Numbered from the stretch's first letter, positions 45,622-54,576 are shown. The stretch is 64,000 nt of DNA from Bdellovibrio reynosensis (GCF_022814725.1 NZ_CP093442.1:434001-498000); one strand, 5' to 3'. Notes: generated from the sequence alone by a model not told the origin. Translations and numbers: made by a program.

Positions 45622-46892
45622 AGTTTTTGGCTTTTTTGATTTTCATTTTGTGTAACCTACAAATAGCTGCCCATGCAAAATGCACTGTGGCTGTGACGAT
45701 CAATGAAGCCATCACGGCCTCTACCTCAGATTATCTAGAGCGCGCTGAAAAAAGAGCCAAAGAAAACAAGTGCGAAAGTATTTATGTGCGCATGAATACT
45801 CCAGGTGGAAGTTTGCAAAGCACGCGTTTGATCGTAGAAAAGATACTTGCTTCAGATTTGCCTTACGTGTGTTTGATCACGCCAAGTGGTGGCCACGCGG
45901 GCAGTGCGGGAGCGATTATTTTACAAGCTTGCCACGTCAATGGCGGGTTGCCAGCAACAAGTATCGGCGCAGCAACTCCAATTCTTGGAACGGGCGAAAA
46001 AATTCCTGATGATCTTCGTAAGAAAATCATCAACGACACCGTTAGCTGGCTTGAAGGCATCACCAAGCTTCGCGGCAGAAATTTAAAGTTCTCTAAAGAG
46101 ATCGTGACAGAAGCGAAGTCCTTGGGGGTTGAAGATGCCCACGCAGAAAAGGCTTTGGATATTTTGGCAAAAAATGAAATTGATTTTTTAAACCAAGCGC
46201 AAGGACGCATGGTGACGTTTAAAGAAAATCAAAAGCAGGAAGTTAAAATTTCTGACCTTCAAGAGTTTGCGCCAGACACTCGCTATAAGGTTTTAAGCTT
46301 CGTTGCGGATCCTGAATTTGCTTATTTGCTTTTTATGGGAAGCTTGGCTTTGCTTTATGTCGAGCTTACTCATCCCGGGTTGATCGCGCCGGGCGTGATT
46401 GGCGGTATTGGTTTAGTGTTATCGATGGTCGCTTTTCACAAGTTAGAAGTGGCGTGGGGCGGGCTTGCGCTGATTCTTTTAGGGATCGCGTTTTTGATTC
46501 TTGAAATTTTCGTTCCAAGCTTTGGTGCTTTAGGTGTGGGTGGTCTGATTGCGGTCTTTATGGGAAGTTTGTTTTTGTTTGATATGGAAACCACGGGTTA
46601 CAGCTTGCCCCTGCCATTGATTATTTCAGTCGTAGGTGTGTTGGCTGCGTTATTTTTAGGGATCGGATATCTGGCGGTTAGAACTATTCGCCTAAAAGCG
46701 CGCGACTGGGATGTGGACTTAGCCGAAGCAATGGGTGAAGTTGTGAGTGTTGAATCCAATGGCCACCGCGGCCAGATTATTATCATGGGCGAAACTTGGA
46801 AGTTTGTTTCAGAAGACTCTTTGCAGGTTGCAGACAGAGTCAACGTTACGGGCCGTCAAGGCCTTACTTTAAATGTTAAAAAAATTAAATAA
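45618..46892 (+). CDS. NfeD-family membrane protein with ClpP-like protease domain
   Basis: Membrane-bound serine protease-like protein of the NfeD1b type. Signal peptide, then the ClpP/SppA-like domain: VRMNTPGGSL, catalytic Ser in PSGGHAGSAGA, and Lys in the GTGEKIP region. Four or five membrane helices follow (about residues 235-355), then a C-terminal OB-fold NfeD domain (VDLAEAMGEVVSVESNGHRGQI). Full length, 424 residues. It pairs with the slipin gene 17 bases downstream; NfeD proteins cleave or partner stomatin-like proteins. Confidence 0.9.
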   Translation: MKFLAFLIFILCNLQIAAHAKCTVAVTINEAITASTSDYLERAEKRAKENKCESIYVRMNTPGGSLQSTRLIVEKILASDLPYVCLITPSGGHAGSAGAIILQACHVNGGLPATSIGAATPILGTGEKIPDDLRKKIINDTVSWLEGITKLRGRNLKFSKEIVTEAKSLGVEDAHAEKALDILAKNEIDFLNQAQGRMVTFKENQKQEVKISDLQEFAPDTRYKVLSFVADPEFAYLLFMGSLALLYVELTHPGLIAPGVIGGIGLVLSMVAFHKLEVAWGGLALILLGIAFLILEIFVPSFGALGVGGLIAVFMGSLFLFDMETTGYSLPLPLIISVVGVLAALFLGIGYLAVRTIRLKARDWDVDLAEAMGEVVSVESNGHRGQIIIMGETWKFVSEDSLQVADRVNVTGRQGLTLNVKKIK

Positions 46893-46909
46893 CCGACAAG
46901 AGGTGAATT

Positions 46910-47659
46910 ATGGAATTTTTAATTGGTGTAGTAGTCATCGGCGGTATCATCCTAAGCTCGATGATCAAAATTTTAAATGACTGGGAACGAGGTGTTGTTC
47001 TGCGTTTAGGTAAAGCTGTAGGTGTGCGTGGCCCTGGTTTGATTTTACTAATCCCATTCATTGAACGCATGCTTAAAATCGACACTCGTACCGTCGCTAT
47101 GGACGTGCAACCCCAAGACGTGATCACCAAAGACAACGTCAGTATGCAAGTCAACGCCGTTGTTTACTTCAAAGTGGTTTCGCCCTTAGAGGCTATCACA
47201 AAAATCGAAGACTATTACTTTGCAACAAGCCAACTAGCGCAAACGACTTTGCGTTCAGTTATGGGTCAATATCCATTGGATGATGTGTTAGAGCATCGTG
47301 ATAAAATCAATGGAGCATTACAAGGTATCCTTGATAAGCACACAGAAGCTTGGGGTATCAAGGTGACGATGGTTGAAGTAAAACAAATCGATTTGCCAAA
47401 AGAAATGCAAAGAGCCATGGCCCGTGAAGCAGAGGCCGAGCGTGAGCGTCGCGCGAAAGTCATCAGTGCTGAAGGTGAAGTGCAACGAGCGCAGAAACTT
47501 CAAGAAGCCTCTAATACTCTTTCAGAATCTCCGTCAGCCTTGCAGTTGGCGTATTTGCAGACATTGACTGAAATCGCGGGTGATAAAACCAACACCGTGA
47601 TTTTCCCAATGCCGCTGGATATCATTCGTCCGTTTTTTGAGATGAATAAGAAAAACTAG
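46910..47659 (+). CDS. Slipin/stomatin-family (SPFH) membrane protein
   Basis: SPFH scaffold protein anchored by one N-terminal helix ([16 protein letters not shown]). The SPFH domain runs from about residue 25 ([21 protein letters not shown]) to 185, with a coiled coil rich in Ala/Glu/Arg ([19 protein letters not shown]) after it. It ends in a hydrophobic-aromatic tail. The NfeD partner precedes it. Likely forms oligomers at the inner membrane in envelope quality control. Confidence 0.9.
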   Translation: MEFLIGVVVIGGIILSSMIKILNDWERGVVLRLGKAVGVRGPGLILLIPFIERMLKIDTRTVAMDVQPQDVITKDNVSMQVNAVVYFKVVSPLEAITKIEDYYFATSQLAQTTLRSVMGQYPLDDVLEHRDKINGALQGILDKHTEAWGIKVTMVEVKQIDLPKEMQRAMAREAEAERERRAKVISAEGEVQRAQKLQEASNTLSESPSALQLAYLQTLTEIAGDKTNTVIFPMPLDIIRPFFEMNKKN

Positions 47660-47688
47660 ACTTACATCCTTCGCCGCATTTCGCTTTA

Positions 47689-48903
47689 ATGGAAGAGCGT
47701 AAGTCTGCACGCGGACTTGCGCTCTCTAAGGATGGAGCGAAATTAGTGCGGTGGATGAGCGCGTTTTTCATTTTTGTTATCGCCTATGTGGTTTTCCTTT
47801 CTGAAGCCCACTCTACACCCGCAAGTAAGCCCCTGGTTCGCGTTCGCCTGTTAGAAGTTTCTAAAAGCTTAAAAATTTCCGGTTCCTCTTTAAAATTTCA
47901 AAACCTAGGTTCGCGGTATCAAACGGTAGCTATTCCGGCAGCTGCCAAAGCGGAAGTGCGTGTCCTAGAAAAAGATGGCAAACGTCTTTGGGCTTTAAGA
48001 GTGAACGATCAAGATCCTGAACAATTGTTTCACCAAAATTATTTGCTAGTTCAAGGTGAAAATCTGCGTTTGGGCGCAAAGCCCGTTCCTTCACAAGTTG
48101 TTTTAAATTTAAATGCCAACAAGAACGTGGATGTCATTGGCCTGGTTCCGCTTGAAGACTACGTTATTGGCGTGATCGCAAGTGAAATGCCATTGTCATG
48201 GCCGTTAGAAACTTTGAAAGCGCAAGCTGTGGCAGCAAGATCCTATGCCTTAGCTGTTATGAACGAACGCAAGGATAAGCCTTATCAGCTAGAAAGCACG
48301 GTTCTAGATCAGGTGTATCAACACGTTTTAACCCATAACGAAAACGACCCGTTGGTGAAAAAAGCGGTGCAAGCCGTTCGTTCAACCGAAGGTATCGAGC
48401 TATACACTGCTGATAACAAAATCTTAAAATCATTTTTCCACGCGGATTGCGGTGGCGAGACGACTTCGGCAAAAAATGTTTGGAACGCTGGCCCCTCTGC
48501 GGGAGTGGTCGTTGATAAATCGTGCCCCTTTAGCCCCAAGGCTCATTGGAAATTGGAAGTTTCAAAATTAGAGTTAGAAAAGAAATTGAATATCTCGGGT
48601 TTAAGTAAGTTGGAATTAATTCGTACTCCGGGTGAAAAGCGCATTAAGTCCGTCAAAGTCACTTTTGCTGATTCAAAAACAATACTGCTTAGTAGCAACG
48701 AGCTTCGTCAAAAGCTGGGATTTCAAGAGTTAAAGAGTTCTTTATTTGATTTAAAAACTGTGGGAAGTAACTACGTTTTTGAAGGTCGTGGATTTGGTCA
48801 CGGTGTAGGAATGTGCCAGTGGGGCAGCAGGGCCTTAGGAAAAAATGGATTGAGCTTCAGACAGATCCTGAAACACTATTATCCGTTGGCGTTACTCAAG
48901 TAA
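47689..48903 (+). CDS. SpoIID/LytB-domain protein
   Basis: Predicted peptidoglycan lytic transglycosylase-like protein. An N-terminal membrane anchor or signal (FFIFVIAYVVFL) is followed by an unassigned domain and then SpoIID/LytB: VPLEDYVIGVIASEMPLSWPLETLKAQAVAARSYAL with catalytic Glu in ASEMP, FFHADCGGETTS, and the C-terminal GRGFGHGVGMCQWGSRAL. 404 residues. It starts 29 bases after the slipin stop, so it likely belongs to that operon. A role in remodelling prey or own wall is inference. Confidence 0.9.
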   Translation: MEERKSARGLALSKDGAKLVRWMSAFFIFVIAYVVFLSEAHSTPASKPLVRVRLLEVSKSLKISGSSLKFQNLGSRYQTVAIPAAAKAEVRVLEKDGKRLWALRVNDQDPEQLFHQNYLLVQGENLRLGAKPVPSQVVLNLNANKNVDVIGLVPLEDYVIGVIASEMPLSWPLETLKAQAVAARSYALAVMNERKDKPYQLESTVLDQVYQHVLTHNENDPLVKKAVQAVRSTEGIELYTADNKILKSFFHADCGGETTSAKNVWNAGPSAGVVVDKSCPFSPKAHWKLEVSKLELEKKLNISGLSKLELIRTPGEKRIKSVKVTFADSKTILLSSNELRQKLGFQELKSSLFDLKTVGSNYVFEGRGFGHGVGMCQWGSRALGKNGLSFRQILKHYYPLALLK

Positions 48904-48909
48904 TTTATT

Positions 48910-48987
48910 TTAGAATCCCATAAAGACTCTGGCTGCAAACATAAATACTGCTCCCAGAATCAATGCATTCGTTGCTGAAATCGTCAT
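48910..48987 (-). CDS. Very small membrane protein (25 aa)
   Basis: Reads MTISATNALILGAVFMFAARVF then MGF and stop. A GAGG site lies 8 bases before the ATG (minus strand, 48988-48999). The product is one hydrophobic helix ending in a basic residue. No family recognised; the ribosome site makes it plausible. Confidence 0.5.
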   Translation of the reverse strand: MTISATNALILGAVFMFAARVFMGF

Positions 48988-49282
48988 GTCTATTTCCTCG
49001 ATAAAAAAGCTCTTATTCCCATTTCGGTAAAGGTCGAGAAAACCTTGAGTTCCTTAGAAAATGTCGAACTTTTTACCGCACTCTTTTGAGACAGAGGTGC
49101 CCTTTTTGCGCACCTTCAGCAGACATTAGACGCAAATGCCCCTTTGTGTCAGCTTGAGAAAACCATGTTTTCTTAATACTAATCATAGGCTTAGGCCTGG
49201 TTTTCAACCTTGGCACAAGCATCGCAATAAGACCTAAGCAAGAGGATCAATAAATTAACGAACCTCTTAAAGGTAGGCTGAT
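48988..49282. promoter_or_regulatory. Intergenic region with operator-like inverted repeat
   Basis: GAAAAC-CAT-GTTTTC (49158-49172) is a perfect inverted repeat. It overlaps TTGAGA (49154-49159), which with TACTAA at 49177-49182 could form a weak -35/-10 pair, 17 bases apart, for the lipoprotein at 49283. TTTGTGTCAGCTTGAGA (49143-49159) recurs with one mismatch at 45015. No other gene seen in this stretch. Confidence 0.35.
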
Positions 49283-50062
49283 ATGAAAGCAAATAACTCA
49301 AAACTGATTTTAGTAGCTGCGATCGCACTTCTTGGTGTTGGCTGCGCGAAAGAAGGTCAGACACCTGCATCGACAGTCTACCAAGAAGTTGTCCAAGGCG
49401 GCACTGGTACAATCCCAGTATCTCCAGATGGCGTATACACGAGCGATAACACGCAATACTCTTCTACTAATTCAGAGAAGACTGTGAATTTCACGCCGGT
49501 GTCTTTGAATGAAATGAACTCTTATGTTGGTTTACACCCACTGAACAATCCATCGAACTATAAGTTGACTGTGGATCTTTCAGCGGTTGAAAACGGTCGT
49601 TACAGCGGTACTGTGAAAATCAGCTACTTAGACCAAGGCCAACAATATACTGGTACTTTCTCGGCTGGTGCAGGAACAAATCCAGAGCACAAGTACTTGA
49701 AAGACAACAATATGCTAGAGTCTGAATTCAACAGATGGTTCATCATTGGTGGAAAATATTACTTCTCTGCTTTCTTCCAAGATAATTACGGTGCGATCGT
49801 TCTAGTGTTTGATAACTATGTAAACCAAGGGGATGCCCAAGGTGGTGGAGTTGTTTCTGGTCGCGTGTACTATAAAAACTTCGCGCAAAGTTACTACTAC
49901 CAATCTACTTACAGAAACTGCTGGTACATCCGCTCTGGTCCATGGAACTGCCGCTCTGACGCTGTCATCAACAAAACCACTCCATACCCTGGATCTGGTG
50001 ACGGTTACAGACTTCTTGGAACTTTCAGCGGTCTGAACAAAGCAGCGGCATTTAATCAGTAA
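49283..50062 (+). CDS. Putative lipoprotein with possible secreted beta domain
   Basis: Lipoprotein signal with LLGVGC (Cys about residue 21), then a Thr/Ser-rich linker (TPASTVYQEVVQGGTGTIPVSPDG) and a ~200-residue beta-rich domain. Aromatic pairs (FQDNYGAIVLVFDNY, YYKNFAQSYYYQ) and four Cys (NCWYIRSGPWNCRS) are striking. No family recognised. Good AGG site upstream. Followed by a palindromic element. Confidence 0.7.
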   Translation: MKANNSKLILVAAIALLGVGCAKEGQTPASTVYQEVVQGGTGTIPVSPDGVYTSDNTQYSSTNSEKTVNFTPVSLNEMNSYVGLHPLNNPSNYKLTVDLSAVENGRYSGTVKISYLDQGQQYTGTFSAGAGTNPEHKYLKDNNMLESEFNRWFIIGGKYYFSAFFQDNYGAIVLVFDNYVNQGDAQGGGVVSGRVYYKNFAQSYYYQSTYRNCWYIRSGPWNCRSDAVINKTTPYPGSGDGYRLLGTFSGLNKAAAFNQ

Positions 50063-50155
50063 GCCGCGGCCGCGGGCAGAGCCGCAGCGTTCTTACTCCG
50101 ACGAAGTCGGAGTGTAGACCAGACGCGTAGGCTGGAGCAGTAACGGACTTTGAAG
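50062..50155. repeat. GC-rich palindromic intergenic element
   Basis: ACTCCGAC (50095-50102), GAA loop and GTCGGAGT (50106-50113) form a perfect hairpin that also exists at 6253-6271; read in reverse complement the flanks (TACACTCCGAC and GTCGGAGTA) agree further. CCGCGGCCGCGG precedes it. It lies between two lipoprotein genes. Confidence 0.6.
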
Positions 50156-50213
50156 AGTTTAAAGACGAACTTAAAATTTAAAAAAGAAACTATTTATTAA
50201 CTAGGAGAAAAAC

Positions 50214-50852
50214 ATGGAAAGACTTAACAAAGAAACTTTAAGTTTTCCAGCATGGAATATCACAAAAATTTTCGCAGCGCTGGGAATGGTATTAACTCTC
50301 GCAGCTTGTGGAAAAGACGGCGGTGGCGGAACTGTTGCAGTGGCACCAAATGGTCTCACAAACTGTTCTAACTGCAGCACGATTGTGACTCCGGTGACTC
50401 TTGCAACTTTTGAAAGTGCAAGCCCTAGTCGCAATGTGACTTTGAAATCAATGAACTTGATTGCTCAGTCGTCGAACATTCAAGCCAATGCTTCGGGCAA
50501 TAACTATAACAATTATCAAGGGCCAGTGGCAGCACAAGGTTCGATGGTTGTCACAAGTGCTCAGTCTGACATCGATATGAATGGCGCGGCTTTATCAAGC
50601 TGTGTGTTGCAAGCAGGAACTTACATCGTTGAAACTAAGCAAGTGGGTCAATTGGGTCTTTACGGAACGAACTTAAGCATTCCATTATTGGTTGCAAGAC
50701 AAGGTTCGCAAATCGTCGAGATGAAAATTGAAGCTCCAGGCAGTGAGGGAATGGGTTTATACCAATCAGGCACTCGAGTTTGGGCGAAAGTTTCTATTAC
50801 TCGCATCAATAACATCACTTGCTCTTCGAACTTCTACGGATTGTTTGACTAA
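50214..50852 (+). CDS. Putative lipoprotein, unknown function
   Basis: N-terminus includes a hydrophobic segment and lipobox LTLAAC (Cys about residue 38). Then a Gly-rich linker (GKDGGGG), CSNCSTIVTPV and a beta-rich domain with NASGNNYNNYQGPVAAQG. No family recognised. AGGAGAAAAAC precedes the ATG. The signal is longer than usual, so a later start cannot be excluded. A terminator follows. Confidence 0.65.
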   Translation: MERLNKETLSFPAWNITKIFAALGMVLTLAACGKDGGGGTVAVAPNGLTNCSNCSTIVTPVTLATFESASPSRNVTLKSMNLIAQSSNIQANASGNNYNNYQGPVAAQGSMVVTSAQSDIDMNGAALSSCVLQAGTYIVETKQVGQLGLYGTNLSIPLLVARQGSQIVEMKIEAPGSEGMGLYQSGTRVWAKVSITRINNITCSSNFYGLFD

Positions 50853-50880
50853 TAAAAACGCCTCATCGAAAAACCCCCAA

Positions 50881-50906
50881 GGCTCCGAGACATCGGGGCC
50901 TTTTTT
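50881..50906 (+). terminator. Intrinsic terminator
   Basis: GGCTCCGA (50881-50888) pairs with TCGGGGCC (50893-50900) with one wobble, followed by TTTTTTA. Confidence 0.87.
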
Positions 50907-50991
50907 ATTTCGGTGCCTTTGAATATGTCGTTTTGAATTAGTGACATAATAATTCTTGCTCTTGGGATGAAAGTCTGGGTCTAATAGAGAT

Positions 50992-51870
50992 ATGGAATTA
51001 CCTCTTTGGATCGACTTCTTTGATGAGCTGCAAAATGTACGAGGACGTTCTCAGAATACAGTGATGGCTTATCGCCGTGATCTGGAACTTTATATTGAAT
51101 ACGGCAAAACCAGCAAAATGGTCAGCGGGTTTTACGAGTTTATGAAAAAGCATAAACTTTCAACCCGCTCTCAGGCCCGTGTGATTTCTTCTTTAAGAAC
51201 TTACTTTAAATTCTGTGAAACTCGCGGAATGAAATGCCCTGAGCTGCGTGAGCTAAGACCACCAAAAGTGAAAGTGGGTCTGCCAAAAGTTTTGACTCCG
51301 CAAGAGTTTCATCAACTTTTTGAAGCAGCGGAAGTTCAAGATGCGCACAAGACGGCGCGCAACCAACTGACTCTTTTGTTCTTGTATGGGTTGGGTTGCC
51401 GCGTTTCTGAGTTGATTGCTTTAAATATTGTTGATTTTAATCAGACGGATCGTTGGATCAAGGTTTTGGGTAAAGGTAATAAGGAGCGTTTGGTTCCTTT
51501 GACTGAAAAGTTGGCTGAGAATCTGACGGCTTACTTGAAAGATCATCGCACCCATTTAATCAGAGAAAATTCGCCAGCGATTCTGATCAATGATCGTGGC
51601 CATCGCCCCTCGCGCGTGGATGTGTGGCGTTGGCTAGCTGCTTGGTCAGCGCGTGCGGGTTTTCCTGAACCGGTGAATCCTCACAGATTCCGTCATGGAT
51701 GCGCGACGGCGTTGCTTGAAGGCGGCGCGGACTTGCGTTCGATTCAAATGCTTTTAGGGCACGCGAGCATTCAAACGACGCAAATATATACGAATGTTAC
51801 CACCAATACGATGGCTCGGACTATTGAAGAACACCATCCATTGTCGGCAATGCCGGAAATGGAAAAATAG
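50992..51870 (+). CDS. Xer-family tyrosine site-specific recombinase
   Basis: Resolves chromosome dimers at dif, as XerC or XerD. An N-terminal SAM-like core-binding domain (YRRDLELYIEYGKTSK) precedes the catalytic domain. Catalytic residues appear in order: Arg in GCRVSELIAL, Lys in GKGNKERLVPL, HRFRH (His-x-x-Arg), GHAS and Tyr in IYTNV. 292 residues, as expected for XerC/D. Which of the two cannot be decided. No dif site identified in the window. Confidence 0.9.
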   Translation: MELPLWIDFFDELQNVRGRSQNTVMAYRRDLELYIEYGKTSKMVSGFYEFMKKHKLSTRSQARVISSLRTYFKFCETRGMKCPELRELRPPKVKVGLPKVLTPQEFHQLFEAAEVQDAHKTARNQLTLLFLYGLGCRVSELIALNIVDFNQTDRWIKVLGKGNKERLVPLTEKLAENLTAYLKDHRTHLIRENSPAILINDRGHRPSRVDVWRWLAAWSARAGFPEPVNPHRFRHGCATALLEGGADLRSIQMLLGHASIQTTQIYTNVTTNTMARTIEEHHPLSAMPEMEK

Positions 51871-51906
51871 TTTTACCGTCTAAAACTTTTTGTCCGGTCT
51901 TCGTTG

Positions 51907-51937
51907 GGGCCTCTCGCTGAGAGGCCCTTTGTTTTTT
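51907..51937 (+). terminator. Intrinsic terminator
   Basis: GGGCCTCTC (51907-51915) and GAGAGGCCC (51919-51927) form a perfect nine-pair stem over GCT, followed by TTTGTTTTTT. It ends the recombinase gene, 39 bases before the ComM start. Confidence 0.92.
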
Positions 51938-51975
51938 CAGAATGCTTGGCGCTTTTTTGCTTGTGCCGGGTCTGC

Positions 51976-53424
51976 ATGAAAATAAAATCTTTGATTCGTG
52001 AAAATGATCGGTTGGTTCCTGTCGATGTGGAAATTAGTTTTATTCCAGGTTTACCGCAGGTGCAATTCTTAGGGCTGCCGGATCAGGCTATTAAGGAAAG
52101 CATTCATCGAATTAAAAGTGCTTTGCGGGCGCAGGATTTTGATTTTCCGAAGGCGCAGCAGGTGCTAGTGAATCTTCGACCTGCTCATCTAAAGAAAAGT
52201 TCCCGGGGCTTGGAACTTGCGGTGGCGTTAGGAATTCTTTGGGAAAGTGAGCAGATTAGAAAACCAAAGCTCGACGAGGTGTTTGTTTATGGCGAGCTTT
52301 CCTTAAATGGTGAAGTGTTTGAACCTGATGATCTTTGTGAAGACTTTGAAGATGATCAGGTGACGGTGTGGACGGGGAGAGTGCGGGATACGACGGCTCC
52401 GTTTGATCGTGCGGCTTTGTCGGTGTTAAAGGATGTGCAAACGCCTTTGGTCGTTGCTAAGCAGCCCCGTCAGTTTCCATTGGTGCGGCCTCAGTTCGGC
52501 TTGGATTTGAATTTTCCTGAACGCCAGGCAGAGATGTTAAAGCTTGTTGCTTTAGGGGAGCATAGCCTTTTATTGGCAGGACCCGCGGGTTCTGGGAAAA
52601 GTACTTTTGCTAAGACTTTGCAGAGTTTGCTGGCGGCACCTTCCCAAGACGATATTCAAGAAATCATTCGTAATAATAAAACAAAAAAAGATGAAGTAAT
52701 TAATTGGCGTCCGCTTATTCAGCCCCATCATTCAACTTCTCCGTTAGGTTTGATTGGTGGGGGTATTCCTCCGTTTAAGGGTGAAATTTCTAGGGCACAC
52801 AAGGGGATTTTGGTTTTAGATGAGCTTTTGGAATTTCATCCGCGGGCGCAAGAGGCCTTGCGGGAACCCATGGAGGAGTCACGGATTCGCATTCGGCGCG
52901 GGCGTTATTATGAAGATCATCCGGCGGAAAATCTGGTGATCGCAACGACAAATCTTTGCCCTTGTGGTGATTGGACTCCGCAAGCGAAAGTCGTTTGTGG
53001 ACGGTCCTTAAAGAAATGCCAGTCCTACATGGAAAGATTGTCGGGGCCGTTGGTGGATCGCTTTCAGGTGATCTTTTTTACTAAGAAGCGCGAGGACGGC
53101 CAGGCCCAGTCTGGGATGGATATTCTGGCAGCCATTGAAACCGCACGAAACTTCCGTAAAGGCCTCGCAGGCAAAGATCCGAGGTTTGTTAAGCCTTCAG
53201 GTCGGTGGACCTGGGATGAGCTTATTCGTGACCTTCCAAGCTTTTACCTGCAGGAGCTGTTTCCTAAGGAGCTGGCATCCCGCCGTAGGGATCTTGCAAC
53301 GCTGCGAGTCGCTAGAACTTTTGCGGACCTCGAAGCTTGTGAAAAGATGCTGCCAGCCCACGTAGAGAAAGCTTTGAAGATCACTTTTCTGCCGTTTGAA
53401 TCGCTAAAGAGGCTGGGGTGTTAG
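51976..53424 (+). CDS. comM: YifB/ComM-family Mg-chelatase-like AAA+ ATPase
   Basis: ComM is a hexameric helicase that promotes branch migration during natural transformation. The N-terminal ChlI-like domain begins DVEISFIPGLPQVQFLGLPDQAIKES. Walker A is AGPAGSGKSTFAKTL and Walker B is GILVLDELLEFH. The Cys cluster CPCGDW ... CGRSLKKC and RLSGPLVDRFQV are typical. ATG 51976 is chosen because the upstream extension runs through the terminator. 482 residues, slightly short of the usual ~500. Confidence 0.92.
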   Translation: MKIKSLIRENDRLVPVDVEISFIPGLPQVQFLGLPDQAIKESIHRIKSALRAQDFDFPKAQQVLVNLRPAHLKKSSRGLELAVALGILWESEQIRKPKLDEVFVYGELSLNGEVFEPDDLCEDFEDDQVTVWTGRVRDTTAPFDRAALSVLKDVQTPLVVAKQPRQFPLVRPQFGLDLNFPERQAEMLKLVALGEHSLLLAGPAGSGKSTFAKTLQSLLAAPSQDDIQEIIRNNKTKKDEVINWRPLIQPHHSTSPLGLIGGGIPPFKGEISRAHKGILVLDELLEFHPRAQEALREPMEESRIRIRRGRYYEDHPAENLVIATTNLCPCGDWTPQAKVVCGRSLKKCQSYMERLSGPLVDRFQVIFFTKKREDGQAQSGMDILAAIETARNFRKGLAGKDPRFVKPSGRWTWDELIRDLPSFYLQELFPKELASRRRDLATLRVARTFADLEACEKMLPAHVEKALKITFLPFESLKRLGC

Positions 53425-53487
53425 GGGAAGACCTTGTTAAAAGTTGACTTAAAGGGTGTTTTTCACTAGATTGACGTTTCCTTTAGG

Positions 53488-53561
53488 GGTGATGTGGCCG
53501 AGGGGTTAGGCTCAGCTCTGCAAAAGCTGCTACAGCGGTTCAAATCCGCTCGTCACCTCCA
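53488..53561 (+). tRNA. tRNA-Cys (anticodon GCA), CCA encoded
   Basis: Acceptor stem GGTGATG (53488-53494) pairs with CGTCACC (53551-53557); discriminator T and CCA follow. Anticodon stem CAGCT/AGCTG with loop CTGCAAA gives GCA at 53520-53522. The T-arm is AGCGG-TTCAAAT-CCGCT. 74 bases including CCA. Confidence 0.95.
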
Positions 53562-53583
53562 AATTCTTTTCTTTTTTAATCGC

Positions 53584-53680
53584 AAATTTTAAATTTTAAA
53601 TTTTAAATTTTAAATCTTAAATCTTAAATCTTAAATCTTAAATCTTAAATCTTAAATCTTAAATCTTAAATCTTAAATTT
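53584..53680 (+). repeat. Heptanucleotide tandem repeat, 13 units
   Basis: Four units AAATTTT (53584-53611) are followed by nine units AAATCTT (53612-53674) and a partial AAATTT. It lies 22 bases 3' of tRNA-Cys and 94 bases before the next ORF. The two homogeneous blocks suggest slipped-strand expansion of two variants. Length not divisible by three, so it is non-coding. Confidence 0.9.
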
Positions 53681-53773
53681 GAATTTTGGCTCGGGAATTT
53701 TGGTCTTGGAATTTCTGTGGTTACTTATGAATTTGTTTTTTTTTGAAAACAAAACCCTGATTATACTTAATTC

Positions 53774-54241
53774 ATGAAGATAATAGAATCGCCAGATAAA
53801 ATCGAAGTTATCGGAATTCACAATGGCACGAAGGTTATTTACCTTATTTTTTGTCTGATGTTCGCGATAGCTCCAGTCTCATTTGCGCTCAACAACAGAT
53901 GGGACGATGTCTCTTTGTCGGACGTAGTATTGTATAATGTTATGTTTTTCGCGGGCGCTGCGTGGATTTTTATTTTGTGGGAACAATCTAAAAGCAAAAT
54001 GACCATCTCGGAAGGCTCTATTCGCATTACGGCTCTGGTTTCCAGAAAAAACATGTTTATACAAAATGAAAAAATCAGGCTTTCTTATAGCTCAGGAAGA
54101 TTTCCAGGTTGTGGTTTTACAATTCACGTTGGTGATAAATATTTCTATTATCATTTTCCAACCAAAAGAAGTGCGGCAAACTTTGCGAAGTTAATTCAAA
54201 GTAAATATCGCGGGGAAATTTTGGTTAATCCGAAGTTGTGA
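53774..54241 (+). CDS. Putative membrane protein with PH-like C-terminal domain
   Basis: Two membrane helices (about residues 22-38 and 55-70) and a ~85-residue cytoplasmic or periplasmic C-terminal domain with alternating strands (KMTISEGSIRITALVS, GFTIHVGDKYFYYHFPTKRSAANF), like bacterial PH (bPH) domains. No close family named. It is the first gene after the heptad array. AT-richer than its surroundings. Confidence 0.55.
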   Translation: MKIIESPDKIEVIGIHNGTKVIYLIFCLMFAIAPVSFALNNRWDDVSLSDVVLYNVMFFAGAAWIFILWEQSKSKMTISEGSIRITALVSRKNMFIQNEKIRLSYSSGRFPGCGFTIHVGDKYFYYHFPTKRSAANFAKLIQSKYRGEILVNPKL

Positions 54242-54576
54242 ATTTCGCGGTATTTTGGCACATCACGAGCGACTCATTTTCTGTAAATTAAAATGCTACA
54301 TAGTTTGTTTAACGGCTGACTTACCACCGCTCCGGTGGCTTGAGATGTCATATCAAAAATGTCATGCTGATTTTGTTGACGGGTTTTTGGTGTTCTTAAA
54401 ATCCTCGCTGCTTGAAAAAACTTGGACGAAAATTTTAAAGTGGCTTTGATGAGAAGATCTCTTTTTATAAGCTAAATGCGACTGTTTAAAGAGTGATAAA
54501 AAGAGGTTTTCCATTGCCGAGAAATTTAACTCTTAAAAAGCCGTGTTATACACTTTCCCATCGCTGGGAGATTTTT
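54242..54576. other. Gene-free spacer with a 15-base palindrome
   Basis: No gene supported; a short ORF at 54255-54449 lacks a ribosome site. CCACCG-CTC-CGGTGG (54324-54338) is a perfect palindrome, and its reverse complement recurs inside the HNH gene at 55292-55306. Confidence 0.6.

Noticed and set aside
50992-51870. Integron or phage integrase
   Set aside because: Length and motifs fit Xer housekeeping recombinases and no phage or cassette genes are nearby.
53584-53680. Possible CRISPR array
   Set aside because: Seven-base units without spacers are a simple tandem repeat; no cas genes are present.
54255-54449. Short ORF in the spacer before the HNH gene
   Set aside because: No ribosome site, no recognisable domain, biased composition.
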